A stretch of DNA of 60,020 nucleotides, taken from JBDRHL01 sp043816955. GTDB taxonomy: Bacteria > Planctomycetota > Phycisphaerae > Sedimentisphaerales > CAYZTY01. How positions within the stretch are numbered: position 1 is the stretch's first letter; each line of letters opens with the position of its first letter. Where the stretch lies: positions 1 through 60,020 of the forward strand of contig JBDRHL010000065.1 in assembly GCA_043816955.1 (NCBI GenBank), written 5' to 3'. Made by a program: the position numbers and the translations under genes. Under the pieces are notes generated by a model, which ran no database searches, was not told the origin of the DNA, and saw only the letters and a program-made list of their open reading frames with translations. Positions 44,098 to 53,947 of this stretch are shown here, in pieces.

Positions 44098-44179
44098 ACA
44101 TGTTTTAGCTGTATCCTTTTGCCAATAAAACCTTTGTGAGATTTACCGCTATGAACGGATTTGAACAGGAGAGTGCTTG

Positions 44180-47100
44180 ATGTTTGATAAGGTTGATTCC
44201 AGGTGCAACCATGTAGAACTGGAGCATCAAATTCTGAAGTTCTGGGCCGATACAGAGGCCTTTGAGAAGCTGCGCAGGAAAAACGCAGGCAAAAAGCAAT
44301 GGTCCTTCCTCGACGGGCCTATCACCGCTAACAACCCCATGGGCGTACATCACGCATGGGGCAGAACCCTGAAAGACGTTTATCAACGCTATCACGCGAT
44401 GACCGGCCATGAGCTGCGATACCAGAACGGCTTTGACTGCCAGGGGCTCTGGGTTGAGGTGGAAGTTGAGAAGGAAATGGGTTACCAGACCAAGGCTGAT
44501 ATCGAGCGGGCAGGGCTGGAAGATTTCATCAATCGATGCAAGGCACGCGTCGAAAAGTATTCGGCTGTTCAGTCCGAGCAGTCCATGCGCCTTGGCTACT
44601 GGATGGACTGGAAAAACAGCTACTACACCATGAGCGACGAGAATAATTATACTATATGGTCATTTTTGAAAAAATGTCATCAGCGGGGGCTTATCTACAA
44701 AGGCCTCGACGCAATGCCCTGGTGTCCGCGATGCGAAACAGGCATTTCCGAACAGGAAAGACGTGAAGGATACAAAAACATTGAAGATACCGCCGTTTAT
44801 ATTCAGCTTCCCATTCTGGGGCGTGAAAATGAATACCTGCTCGTATGGACCACGACACCCTGGACGCTTGCTGCCAATGTAGCATGTGCTGTAAACCCCA
44901 AACTGACATACGCCAGGGTCCGCCAGAACGGCTGTATATACTATCTCGCTCGGCCGCTGGTTTCTGCAATGAAGGAAAAAGGCGATTATACTGTTGAGGC
45001 CGGTATCGCAGGCAGTGATATGATCGGCTGGGAATATCAGGGGCCGTTTGACGAACTGCAATTCGTCAAAAACACATTTGCACAGGCAGGATACACTCAC
45101 CGTGTAATTGAATGGGAGGAAGTTGCCGAAAATGAAGGGGTAGGCATTGTACACATAGCGCCAGGCTGCGGTAAAGAAGACTTCGATCTGTCAAAGGTGT
45201 TTAACCTGCCGATTCTCATGCCTATTGACGAATCTGGAAATTACCTTCAGGGCTACGGTTTCCTGACAGGCAGCAACGCCGCTGAGGTCTCTGAACAGGT
45301 CATGCAGAACCTTCGGCAGAAAGGCTTCTACTACAAAAAGGAAAAATATAGCCATGACTATCCCCACTGCTGGCGATGCTCGACACCGCTGTTGTTCCGC
45401 GCCGTTGACGAATGGTACATAAACATGTCATGGCGCAACGAGATCATGGAGGTCGTAAAGCAGGTCCGGTGGATACCTGGCTGGGGAATGGATCAGGAGC
45501 TTAACTGGCTTGAGAACATGGGCGACTGGATGATAAGCAAGAAACGTTTCTGGGGGCTGGCACTTCCGATCTTTGAATGCAAATGTGGACACTTCGATGT
45601 CATAGGCAGCAGGGAAGAACTCAAAAGGCGGGCTGTACAGGGTTGGGAAAAATTCGACGGCCACTCTCCCCATCGACCATGGGTGGATGTGATCAGAATA
45701 AAATGTGAAAAATGCGGCGAGCTTATGAAACGTATCTGCGATGTCGGAAACCCCTGGCTTGACGCGGGCATCGTCCCATATTCAACTGTCGGCTACAATA
45801 CAGATCGTAACTATTGGCAAAAATGGATCCCTGCCGATTTGGTGCTCGAGTGTTTTCCAGGCCAATTCCGCAACTGGTTTTACGCCCTGCTGGCAATGAG
45901 CACAATGATGGAAAACATGCCCCCCTTCAAAACGCTGCTGGGCCATGCTCTGGTGCGCGACGAATACGGCAAGGAGATGCACAAATCCGCGGGCAACGCA
46001 ATCTGGTTCGATGAGGCCGTCGAAAGAATGGGTGCCGACCTGATGCGATGGATATACTGCGGACAGAACCCCACGAACAACCTCAATTTTGGTTACAGTA
46101 TCGGAGAACAGATCGATCGCAAAGTCTTCAGCACATGGTGGAACATATACAGCTTTTTCGTTAATTACGCCAGGCTCGACGGCTTCGATCCCCATCGTCC
46201 CCCTGTGCCTTACGAGAATCTCCAGGACATTGACAGATGGCTGCTCAGCAAGCTCGAGGAACTCAAACGTATCGGCAACAAGGCCCTTGTTGAATTCAAC
46301 GTCGCGCTGCTGGTGCAAAATGCCCAGAATTTCATCGAAAGACTCAGCAACTGGTATGTCCGCCGCAACCGCAGACGATATTGGAGACCACGCAGTGAAT
46401 CCGATCAGGATAAACTCGCCGCCTATCAAACGCTCTACAAGGCCCTGGCCGAACTTTGCAGAATTCTTGCACCGGTGGTCCCGTTCATAACTGAAAAAAT
46501 GTATCAGAACCTTGTAAAGTCCTGGGATAATGATGCCCCTGAAAGTGTGCATCATTGCGATTACCCGCAGTTCGACGTGTCCTTCTACAACGAAAAAATC
46601 TCCGCTGATATGGACATGGTTGCAGATGTCGTTTCACGCGTCCTGAGCATCCGTGAAACAAAACAGATCCGTGTAAGGCAGCCTTTGAAGCGTCTGATTG
46701 TTCTGGCCGATGAAAACCGGGCCCAGGTGCTCAGGAATTTTGAGCCGCATATTCTCGAAGAGCTTAATATAAAGAAGCTTGAACTGGCAGAGACCCTTGA
46801 CAATTATATAGATTATGAAATCAAGCCGAACGGCAAAACCATCGGGCCGAAATTCGGCAAAGATATGAAAACCATTGCCCTGCTGCTTTCACAACGCTGC
46901 GCAAAGGATACGGCATCTGCCGTTTCCGGTGGTAAAAGCATAACCCTGCACCAGCAGGGAAAAGAGTGGAAACTGGATCCTGAGGACATACTTGTGAACA
47001 AAAATGTCGCCGAGAATATCGTTATCAGCGACAATGTCACCCCGATCCTCGCTGTCGATACCAGGATAACCGATGAACTGATGAGAGAAGGATTTGCCCG

Positions 47101-47344
47101 CGATATTGTACGGCATATCCAGCAGAGACGCAAGGAAATTGACCTGCAGATACAGGACCGTATCAACGTTTTCTATCACAGCGACGATGAGATTATAAAC
47201 GCGGCAATCGAAGAGCATCGTGAATACATCTGTATAGAAACGCTTTGTGATAAAATTCAGAAATCCGGAATTTCCGACAACGCCAAGGAAGCGAAACTAG
47301 CAGGAGCAACCCTTAAATTTGTAGTTACCAAAGCTGGTACCTGA
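44180..47344 (+). CDS. ileS: Isoleucyl-tRNA synthetase (class I, long form)
   Basis: A 1054-residue class I synthetase. The start ATG has AGGAGA eight nt upstream. The HIGH-region is PMGVHHAWG (about 53-61) and the KMSKS loop is KEMHKS (about 598-603), both off the consensus. The catalytic fold includes VWTTTPWTLAANVACA (editing domain start) and CPRCETGIS (zinc). The C-terminus has the anticodon-binding helices and RxTKQIRVRQPLKRL. Overall organisation is that of IleRS, the long type also seen in eukaryotes and archaea, rather than the short E. coli type. Distant ValRS or LeuRS relatives are less likely. A GT39-like gene follows at 15 nt. Confidence 0.92.
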   Translation: MFDKVDSRCNHVELEHQILKFWADTEAFEKLRRKNAGKKQWSFLDGPITANNPMGVHHAWGRTLKDVYQRYHAMTGHELRYQNGFDCQGLWVEVEVEKEMGYQTKADIERAGLEDFINRCKARVEKYSAVQSEQSMRLGYWMDWKNSYYTMSDENNYTIWSFLKKCHQRGLIYKGLDAMPWCPRCETGISEQERREGYKNIEDTAVYIQLPILGRENEYLLVWTTTPWTLAANVACAVNPKLTYARVRQNGCIYYLARPLVSAMKEKGDYTVEAGIAGSDMIGWEYQGPFDELQFVKNTFAQAGYTHRVIEWEEVAENEGVGIVHIAPGCGKEDFDLSKVFNLPILMPIDESGNYLQGYGFLTGSNAAEVSEQVMQNLRQKGFYYKKEKYSHDYPHCWRCSTPLLFRAVDEWYINMSWRNEIMEVVKQVRWIPGWGMDQELNWLENMGDWMISKKRFWGLALPIFECKCGHFDVIGSREELKRRAVQGWEKFDGHSPHRPWVDVIRIKCEKCGELMKRICDVGNPWLDAGIVPYSTVGYNTDRNYWQKWIPADLVLECFPGQFRNWFYALLAMSTMMENMPPFKTLLGHALVRDEYGKEMHKSAGNAIWFDEAVERMGADLMRWIYCGQNPTNNLNFGYSIGEQIDRKVFSTWWNIYSFFVNYARLDGFDPHRPPVPYENLQDIDRWLLSKLEELKRIGNKALVEFNVALLVQNAQNFIERLSNWYVRRNRRRYWRPRSESDQDKLAAYQTLYKALAELCRILAPVVPFITEKMYQNLVKSWDNDAPESVHHCDYPQFDVSFYNEKISADMDMVADVVSRVLSIRETKQIRVRQPLKRLIVLADENRAQVLRNFEPHILEELNIKKLELAETLDNYIDYEIKPNGKTIGPKFGKDMKTIALLLSQRCAKDTASAVSGGKSITLHQQGKEWKLDPEDILVNKNVAENIVISDNVTPILAVDTRITDELMREGFARDIVRHIQQRRKEIDLQIQDRINVFYHSDDEIINAAIEEHREYICIETLCDKIQKSGISDNAKEAKLAGATLKFVVTKAGT

Positions 47345-47359
47345 CAGGCCGGAACTCTT

Positions 47360-48709
47360 ATGCCGAAGTTTCCTGACAAGCTGATTCCGCGAACACCTTG
47401 CGGAGCATTCTGGGCAGGTTTTCTACTCTGTCTGTCGGTCTGTTTTTTTATAATTTTCGTCATCTCTCCACTGACCGGACTGAGTAAGGAATTCAGCCAG
47501 GCTCACGATGGTTATATAGAACTCACACGTTCACTGCACAACGGATACGGTTACGTTTTTGAAAAAGATGGCCCCGCCGTTTTCCATCGCCCCCCTGCCT
47601 ATCCCCTGTTTCTTTACCCTTTGACCTGTTTACCCGAATCACTGCAGCGAACCGGGCTTATCGTTATGCAAAGCCTTCTCGTTGGCTGTATCCTATACAT
47701 GATCTTCAAGGCAGCAGAACAACTGTATGGCCTTGCCGTTGCGCAAATCACCGCATTTCTCTTTTTGCTGAATCCCTGGGTCTACTGGAACGCCAAAAAC
47801 CCCATGACCCCTGTTCTGCAGGCATTTCTATTTACCCTTTTTGCTCTTTTGCTCAGCCGTGAAACACTTGTCGTTTTAGACAAAAAACAAACCGCTTTTG
47901 CTGCAACAAAGCTTTGGCTTGATCGATTGGTTCTCGCAATTGCTGGTGCTGCCCTGGTACTTACACACGGTGCAATGATAGCCTCTGTAATGAGCCTGCT
48001 GTTTTTAGCTTTTCTGATTTCACTGCTTCACCGCAATAAACATCTGCTGGCTACCTCTGTAGCAGCAGGCGCTCTGACTATATGCCTGGTCGCGCCATGG
48101 ACCTATCGCAACTGGGTTACTTTCAATCGCTTCATCCCAATCGCCGGCGGCAGCGGCCTGGGCTACTTCATCGGCGCGGTCCACTGGTCAGGCACAATTG
48201 ATCAGCCTCAGCAACCCGGTGAAACCTACATTGATGCCGCCTTACGGGCAGCAGGCCTCGATGGCAAAGAAAACACGCTCACTCATTGGAAGGGCCTCAA
48301 AAACATCAGCCACGAAGACCTGATAAACCGGAAGATGCGCCGCCACATTCGAGAACACCCTTTGCTATTTGCCAGGAAGCTTCTTCTTAACGGAATTGAG
48401 TACTACTTTCCGGTAATCACTTATCGATTCAAAGCAATAAAGAAATTTTCTGCTGAGGATGTTGCCCTGACCCTGTTTCACCTTACTCTCTGGACGCTGG
48501 CAGCAATTGCCGTCATAAAACAAAGAGCGGGGAATCAGCCTCTGCTGCCGATCGGATTGTTTCTTACAGCCATATTATTATATGCCGTCTGGTACTTCCC
48601 CTTTGTCACATTCATAGGCCACGGCCTCTATACCTTCGGGACAATTCCGCTTTTATCAATACTCGCTGCCAAGGGCGTCGCACAGATCAAAAGCCCCGCA
48701 GGAACATGA
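47360..48709 (+). CDS. GT39/ArnT-like membrane glycosyltransferase
   Basis: A 449-residue polytopic protein with about ten to twelve helices. The first periplasmic loop has HDGYIELTRSLHNGYGY and RPPAYPLFL, the layout of PMT/ArnT-type GT-C enzymes that use polyprenyl-phosphate sugars. The catalytic Asp-Glu pair is not clear: HDGY provides the Asp. It probably modifies lipids or proteins outside the membrane. Substrate unknown. It starts 15 nt after ileS and converges with purM. Confidence 0.78.
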   Translation: MPKFPDKLIPRTPCGAFWAGFLLCLSVCFFIIFVISPLTGLSKEFSQAHDGYIELTRSLHNGYGYVFEKDGPAVFHRPPAYPLFLYPLTCLPESLQRTGLIVMQSLLVGCILYMIFKAAEQLYGLAVAQITAFLFLLNPWVYWNAKNPMTPVLQAFLFTLFALLLSRETLVVLDKKQTAFAATKLWLDRLVLAIAGAALVLTHGAMIASVMSLLFLAFLISLLHRNKHLLATSVAAGALTICLVAPWTYRNWVTFNRFIPIAGGSGLGYFIGAVHWSGTIDQPQQPGETYIDAALRAAGLDGKENTLTHWKGLKNISHEDLINRKMRRHIREHPLLFARKLLLNGIEYYFPVITYRFKAIKKFSAEDVALTLFHLTLWTLAAIAVIKQRAGNQPLLPIGLFLTAILLYAVWYFPFVTFIGHGLYTFGTIPLLSILAAKGVAQIKSPAGT

Positions 48710-48726
48710 CCAGCAATACGGAATGA

Positions 48727-49815
48727 TTACTTGAGGATTACTTTGCCGCTGCCCGCGGTCATTTTGCCTATCTGGTAAACTTTCTCACCATATTTTGTCA
48801 GTTTCCTCTGCACCGAATCGGCAAAGTCTGCGGCAACAATCAAAACAAAGCCGATGCCCATATTGAACACACGGAACATTTCAGTTTCTTCCACAGGACC
48901 TGCTTTCTGGAGAAATCTGAAGATATTCGGCACAGGCCAGCTCGATTTGTAGATTACCGCATCACAGTTCTTTGAAAACACTCTCGGCAGGTTTCCCACA
49001 ATGCCGCCGCCTGTAATATGAGCCATGGCATGGACAACCTGTTTAACTTTGTACTGCGAAAGAAGCCTTATAATCGGCTTTACATATATTCGAGTAGGCT
49101 CAAGGAGAACCGGCCCAAGCGCAAAACCATCCAGTTCCTCTATATGGTCGGTCATCTTCAGATTGTGCTGCTTGAAACAGATATGCCGCACAAGCGAATA
49201 ACCATTGCTATGAAGCCCGTTGGAGACCAGCCCCAGAATTACATCACCTCGCCTGACATTCTGGCCGGTAATTATTCTTTTCTTCTCGACAACGCCGACC
49301 GCAAAGCCTGCCATGTCGAACTCGCCTTTGCGATATATATCAGGCATCTCGGCAGTTTCCCCTCCGATCAACGCACAATCGGCCTGGCGACACCCCAATG
49401 CTATACCCTCAACCATTTCAGCGATAATCTTCGGCTCAAGTTTCTCTACCGCCAGGTAATCCAGGAAAAAAAGCGGCTCTGCCCCCTGCACAAGCATATC
49501 ATTGACGTTCATGGCAACAAGGTCTATGCCGATGGTGTTGAATCTCCGGACAAGTTGTGCAAGCTTTATCTTCGTGCCCACCCCGTCGGTGCAGGCCACC
49601 AGAACGGGATTCCTGTAGTTCTTCTTGAAAAGCTTTTCATCATAATCCAGCCTGAACAGGCCGGCAAAGCTGTTCTTGTTATTCAGGACCCGCGGCCCGA
49701 ACGTGCTTGCAACACACGCAGAGATGCTTTCAACCATTTCATCATTCGCGTCGATGCTCACACCGGATTGTTCATAGCTGACGTAGTTCTGCATATTTTC
49801 AACATCAATCTTCAA
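48727..49815 (-). CDS. purM: Phosphoribosylformylglycinamidine cyclo-ligase (AIR synthetase)
   Basis: A 362-residue ATP-dependent enzyme of purine synthesis (FGAM to AIR). The N-terminal YEQSGVSIDANDEMVESI, the glycine-rich VACTDGVGTKIKLA and IGGETAEMPDIY are diagnostic. The start lies inside the purF stop region, an 11-nt overlap, so translation is coupled. A second ATG eight codons on is also possible. Length is typical. Confidence 0.96.
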   Translation of the reverse strand: MKIDVENMQNYVSYEQSGVSIDANDEMVESISACVASTFGPRVLNNKNSFAGLFRLDYDEKLFKKNYRNPVLVACTDGVGTKIKLAQLVRRFNTIGIDLVAMNVNDMLVQGAEPLFFLDYLAVEKLEPKIIAEMVEGIALGCRQADCALIGGETAEMPDIYRKGEFDMAGFAVGVVEKKRIITGQNVRRGDVILGLVSNGLHSNGYSLVRHICFKQHNLKMTDHIEELDGFALGPVLLEPTRIYVKPIIRLLSQYKVKQVVHAMAHITGGGIVGNLPRVFSKNCDAVIYKSSWPVPNIFRFLQKAGPVEETEMFRVFNMGIGFVLIVAADFADSVQRKLTKYGEKVYQIGKMTAGSGKVILK

Positions 49816-51235
49816 ACATTCTCAACTGGAACCGTTCCATGGTAAACTTGTTGACCGCAATATCAATCGGTATCCGATACTCACCACCCCAGCATGCCGT
49901 ACAATAATGCTCCCCAGGCAGCGACACACAGCCCAGCATCCCATCCAGAGAAATATATCCCAGGGAATCGACTTCGAGAAAATCCCGTATCTGCTCCATG
50001 CTGCGATTATTGGCCACAAGCTCTTCCTTTGTCGGGAAATCCACACCGTAAAAGCATGGAAACCGTATCGGCGGGCAGCTTGAACGCATGTGTATTTCCT
50101 TGGCGCCTGCCTGTCGAAGTGACCTCACCTTGCCCAGTGTTGTCGTTCCTCGAACAATGGAGTCGTCTACAACGACCACCTTTTTGCCGGCAACAGCTTC
50201 TTTCACAATAGCTAGTTTCAGTTTCACTTCAAGGTCCCGCAATTCCTGTCCCGGTGAAATAAATGTCCTGCCGATGTAATGGCTCCGTACAAAACCCATC
50301 TCAAAGGGTATACCGCTCTGCTCAGCATAACCTATGGCTGCGGAGGTCCCCGAATCAGGAATAGGTGTTACAATGTCAGCATCGGCAGGATGTTCGACCG
50401 CTAATTGTCTTCCAAGTTTTTTCCTGACTTCGTGCGAGCACTCACCAAAAATAATACTGTTCTGCTTTGCAAAATATACATGCTCAAAAAGACAGTGTGC
50501 AGGCGTAACTGTGCCGGGAGCAACAAAATAGCGGCTGTGCATTCCGTTTTTATCGAGGCAGACTATCTCTCCCGGATTAACATCTCGCACAAATCTTGCT
50601 CCTATTGTATCAAACGCACATGTTTCACTGGCAATGACATAATAGCCTTCCACGGTTCGGCCTATACTCAATGGCCTTATCCCGTAAGGATCTCTGGCTG
50701 CCTCAATCCGGTCGGCAAACAAAAACAGCAATGAATACGCACCCTGTAGATGGTTCAGAACATGTGCCAGGCAGTCATCCCGAAAGGCGTGCGACGGCTT
50801 AGCCAGCAAATGAATTATAATCTCGGTGTCACTTGTCGACTTGAATATATGACCATACGCTTCATATTCGTCTCGAAGCAGCGAGGCGTTAATTAAATTC
50901 CCGTTGTGCGCCACGGCAATCTGTCCGCGGGAATATTCACAAAGCAGCGGCTGGGCATTGACCTGACTGGTCGATCCTGTGGTTGAATATCGAACGTGCC
51001 CTATAGCTATTTGATTCGCCAGCCCATCCAGCAGACCCGACCCTTTGCGGAAAACCCTGCTGACCGTCCCCATCCCGGTATAGCATTGTATAACCTGCCC
51101 ATTGCTGGAAGCTATGCCGGCAGACTCCTGGCCCCGATGCTGCAGACTGTGAAGCCCGAAAAAAGTCTTCTGGACCGCTTCCGGATCACCATATATACCG
51201 AAAAGACCACATTCTTCTTTTTTTTCTAAGATCAT
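49805..51235 (-). CDS. purF: Amidophosphoribosyltransferase
   Basis: A 476-residue glutamine PRPP amidotransferase, the first committed step of purine synthesis. It belongs to the B. subtilis type. An eight-residue propeptide (MILEKKEE) precedes the nucleophile Cys9, and C-terminal cysteines in HYCTACWGG fit an Fe-S cluster. VVVDDSIVRGTT is the PRPP loop and HRGQESAGIA is in the glutaminase domain. The cluster implies oxygen sensitivity, common in anaerobes. It leads the purF-purM operon with a good promoter. Confidence 0.96.
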   Translation of the reverse strand: MILEKKEECGLFGIYGDPEAVQKTFFGLHSLQHRGQESAGIASSNGQVIQCYTGMGTVSRVFRKGSGLLDGLANQIAIGHVRYSTTGSTSQVNAQPLLCEYSRGQIAVAHNGNLINASLLRDEYEAYGHIFKSTSDTEIIIHLLAKPSHAFRDDCLAHVLNHLQGAYSLLFLFADRIEAARDPYGIRPLSIGRTVEGYYVIASETCAFDTIGARFVRDVNPGEIVCLDKNGMHSRYFVAPGTVTPAHCLFEHVYFAKQNSIIFGECSHEVRKKLGRQLAVEHPADADIVTPIPDSGTSAAIGYAEQSGIPFEMGFVRSHYIGRTFISPGQELRDLEVKLKLAIVKEAVAGKKVVVVDDSIVRGTTTLGKVRSLRQAGAKEIHMRSSCPPIRFPCFYGVDFPTKEELVANNRSMEQIRDFLEVDSLGYISLDGMLGCVSLPGEHYCTACWGGEYRIPIDIAVNKFTMERFQLRMFED

Positions 51236-51279
51236 ATTAGCCCGATATTATCAAAACCACTCTCCGGGACCGAGACAAC

Positions 51280-51308
51280 AGTGTATCCATTTCACCCGAT
51301 CAAGTCAA
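51280..51308 (-). promoter_or_regulatory. Sigma-70-type promoter of purF-purM
   Basis: On the minus strand TTGACT and TACACT are 17 nt apart, about 45 nt before the purF ATG. No PurR-box or purine riboswitch was recognised. Confidence 0.65.
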
Positions 51309-51426
51309 GTTGTGAACTTACCTGAACAATATCTCGCGAACAGCAGATTCGGCGAGCGGTTAATTTACCTATGGGATTACCCATTTTACAGAAGGGAAAA
51401 AATGCGCACCCAATCCAAAAAAACCA

Positions 51427-51454
51427 TTGCATCACCGGCTTGGGCGGCTATACT
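51427..51454 (+). promoter_or_regulatory. Promoter of the PfkB-kinase/channel pair
   Basis: TTGCAT and TATACT are 16 nt apart, 26 nt before the kinase ATG, which has a TTGAGG ribosome site. This supports the shorter start of the kinase. Confidence 0.6.
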
Positions 51455-51480
51455 GTTATGAAACGCTTGTTGAGGAAAAA

Positions 51481-52443
51481 ATGACGGGAAGGATTCCAAA
51501 AATAGTCGTTATCGGCGGAACATACGTCGATATGGCTGTTCGTTGCGAACAAATGCCTCAGCCGGGCGAAACAGTGATCGGCTCTGGTTTCTCATGTACC
51601 CCAATGGGACCCGGTGTCAATCAGGCTGTTCAGGCCGCTCTTTGCGGCTGTGATGTACATCTGATCAGCAAAGCAGGCAATGATCTTTTCGCTCAAATGA
51701 TAAAGCAGACCCTGTCGCAATTCAAAATAAACACCGATCTTGTGGGATCTGCTGAAGCCAAAAGCACCGGAATTATCGTCACAATCGTAAATTCCAAGGG
51801 TGAAAACCGCAGTTGCATCTCGCCGGGGGCCAATCGAGCCTTAACTGCCGAAGATATCACCTCAGAAAAAGCTGAGAACATCATCGCATCTGCCGATTTG
51901 TGCCTTATACACGGCGAACTACCTAGACAGGCCGTCAGCGCCGCTATTAACATGGCAAATCTTCATAAAACTACTGTAATTCTTGACCCCGCAGGAGCAC
52001 TTGAACAGCCCTCGCCTCAGGAGGCGGATCTGCCGGTCGCTTATTTCTCTGCAAATATTCTTATCCCTGATATTAACAAGGCTTCTGAAATCGCCGACGA
52101 ACCTGTCGCAAGTATACACACTGCAAAACTGCTCGGCTCAGATTTCATCGCTCGAGGCGTTGACTGTGCTGTCATCCGCATACCGCGACGCGGCTGCATA
52201 ATCGTCGACAGAAACGGAACCGAACAAATACCCGCTTTCGAGACGGACCTTGTTGATGAAACCGCCGCCCGGGATGCATTCGCAGGCGCCCTGGCAGCAT
52301 CCTGCGCAGTCGGCGATAATATACGTGAAGCGGCCAGGTTTGCTTGCGCCGCACAGGCCCTGGCCTGTTCGAAATTCGGCACAATCGATGCACTACCGAA
52401 AAAAGAAGAAATCATTCAACTTTTGCAGGGATCCGCCGGCTGA
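51481..52443 (+). CDS. PfkB-family carbohydrate kinase (ribokinase-like), altered anion hole
   Basis: A 320-residue ribokinase-fold protein. The start was chosen at the ATG with TTGAGG upstream. N-terminal IVVIGGTYVDMAVRCEQMPQ and GETVIG are normal. The second PfkB signature, usually DTxGAGD, is DETAARD here: the catalytic Asp remains but the GAG anion hole is AAR. The NxxE metal segment reads NKASE. Activity may be altered or lost, or a different substrate may be used. It lies 15 nt upstream of a pentapeptide-repeat K+ channel, probably one operon. Confidence 0.85.
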   Translation: MTGRIPKIVVIGGTYVDMAVRCEQMPQPGETVIGSGFSCTPMGPGVNQAVQAALCGCDVHLISKAGNDLFAQMIKQTLSQFKINTDLVGSAEAKSTGIIVTIVNSKGENRSCISPGANRALTAEDITSEKAENIIASADLCLIHGELPRQAVSAAINMANLHKTTVILDPAGALEQPSPQEADLPVAYFSANILIPDINKASEIADEPVASIHTAKLLGSDFIARGVDCAVIRIPRRGCIIVDRNGTEQIPAFETDLVDETAARDAFAGALAASCAVGDNIREAARFACAAQALACSKFGTIDALPKKEEIIQLLQGSAG

Positions 52444-52458
52444 AAACCGCTTGTGCAA

Positions 52459-53613
52459 ATGACCTTTGAAAGACAGAACCAACGAATAACCGCCAGAGAC
52501 ATCCTCCAGGCAATTGCCAACGGCCATGACATCGCGCTGCGAAACTGCACTGTATCAGGCCAACTGATACTCACTAGGCTCCTTGATGGGCACGAAGACT
52601 TCGAAAAAAGCAAAATCCACATCCGGCAATGCCGTAATATGAAAATAATTACTCTGCACCAGGCTGTAAGCTTCGAATCATGCACCTTCGAGGAGAACGT
52701 TTCATTCGGTCCCCCCTGGGCCGAACCGGACATAATCAGCGTGGTATTCGAAAAAGCCGTCATTTTTAATTCCTCTGTATTCAATCAGCAGACATATTTT
52801 CGAAACGCTGTTTTTAACGACCACGCTGGATTTGACGGATGCATTTTTACAGGCTTATCATCTTTCCGGAATGTACACTTCAAGGCAAAAGCAATGTTCA
52901 GAACATCCGTTTTCAGAGGCTATGCCCTTGTCAATGAGACTGTTTTTACCCGGGACGCACAATTCACAAACACTCATTTTCAAAAAGGCGTCAACTTTGC
53001 CAACACAAAATTCAACGGCTATGTTGATTTTTCCGGAATCTATTCTGGCAGCCGGTCAATACCTGTCTTCGAAGGTGTTGCCTTCACCCGGCACAGCTAT
53101 GGCGAAGACGAAACATTCTGGCGATTTGTAAAACAAGCTGCCCTGGAAGCCGGACACTATCAGCTTGCTGGTGAATGTTTCTACAATGAACGATGCGCAC
53201 AGCTTTGGCATAGGTTTCGCGGCCCAAACTACGACATCCTGCCCATAACAAAAAAAATCCTCAGAATCATCATGTCAGCAAGGCTGATACCGCAGCTTGT
53301 ACTCGGCAGGTATCTTTTTGGCTATGGTGAAAGGCCGATCAGAATCATCGTCGCCGGCTTCATTATTATCGTCGCCTGTGGATTTTATTACACCAGATGG
53401 GGAACACTGCTCTACCTGGGAAAAACACATCAGCCTACCCTCCTGGACGGCCTGTATTTCAGCACCATAACATTTACCACTCTTGGCTTTGGAGACCTGT
53501 ATCCGGGTTTTGACGACATGACCAGATACGTCGCAATGGCAGAAGCACTGGCAGGAGCATGCCTGATAGCAATGTTTATCGTCTGCCTGGCAAAACGCTT
53601 TTCACGAGGATGA
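52459..53613 (+). CDS. Pentapeptide-repeat/K+ channel fusion protein
   Basis: A 384-residue protein. Residues ~40-210 hold degenerate pentapeptide repeats (A/N-x-F-x pattern: AVFNDHAGF, VHFKAKAMF, TVFTRDAQF, THFQKGVNFANTKF), a right-handed beta-helix. The C-terminal ~100 residues form a two-helix ion channel. TM1 is around 290-310 and the selectivity filter TLGFGD is at 341-346, followed by TM2. The pore sequence fits a K+ (Ion_trans_2) channel. The beta-helix is probably a cytosolic gating or tethering domain. Start is ATG or a GTG two codons upstream. It is paired with the PfkB-like kinase. Confidence 0.88.
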   Translation: MTFERQNQRITARDILQAIANGHDIALRNCTVSGQLILTRLLDGHEDFEKSKIHIRQCRNMKIITLHQAVSFESCTFEENVSFGPPWAEPDIISVVFEKAVIFNSSVFNQQTYFRNAVFNDHAGFDGCIFTGLSSFRNVHFKAKAMFRTSVFRGYALVNETVFTRDAQFTNTHFQKGVNFANTKFNGYVDFSGIYSGSRSIPVFEGVAFTRHSYGEDETFWRFVKQAALEAGHYQLAGECFYNERCAQLWHRFRGPNYDILPITKKILRIIMSARLIPQLVLGRYLFGYGERPIRIIVAGFIIIVACGFYYTRWGTLLYLGKTHQPTLLDGLYFSTITFTTLGFGDLYPGFDDMTRYVAMAEALAGACLIAMFIVCLAKRFSRG

Positions 53614-53769
53614 TCGGGTTAAGGCTGCCGGATTTGCTTGCAAAATTATAGTCCACTTCATTACAAAAAATTATGCCAGTAAAAACCTTTTAGAATAACA
53701 GGGTTCACGTTAATCTATCTCTCTTTCATCTCATATAAACCTTAGAGATTTTTACCCTCTGGTACTCTT

Positions 53770-53945
53770 AGAGCCTATCCGAATAACCCGGACGTTTCAG
53801 GCCGAGCGAAAAGTTCGAGGCCAAGGCAGCAGGGACAAAATCGCCGCAGGCGTAGCCAAAGCTACGTCGAGGACGATTTTGACCCGACAACGCAGGCATC
53901 GGACTTTGCCGCAGGCCGTAATAGAATGTTATTAGGATAGGCTCT
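53770..53945. repeat. 176-bp palindromic repeat element
   Basis: The outer arms are AGAGCCTATCCGAATAAC at the left and its near-perfect complement at the right (17 of 18). Nested pairing continues inward, with a strong central hairpin around GTAGCCAAAGCTAC. It resembles a MITE-like or cruciform repeat and may be non-autonomous. It starts ~155 nt after the channel gene and ends 2 nt before the stop codon of the convergent esterase gene. The 155 nt before it (53614-53769) shows no gene. Confidence 0.75.
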
Positions 53946-53947
53946 AA

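Noticed and set aside
44022..44179. T-box or other riboswitch ahead of ileS
   Set aside because: No T-box sequence, specifier stem or terminator/antiterminator was seen; only a normal promoter and short leader.
45782..46555. 257-codon frame opposite ileS
   Set aside because: No start context, and the forward gene has class I synthetase motifs throughout.
49018..49845. 275-codon frame opposite purM
   Set aside because: Complement of purM; no domain seen.
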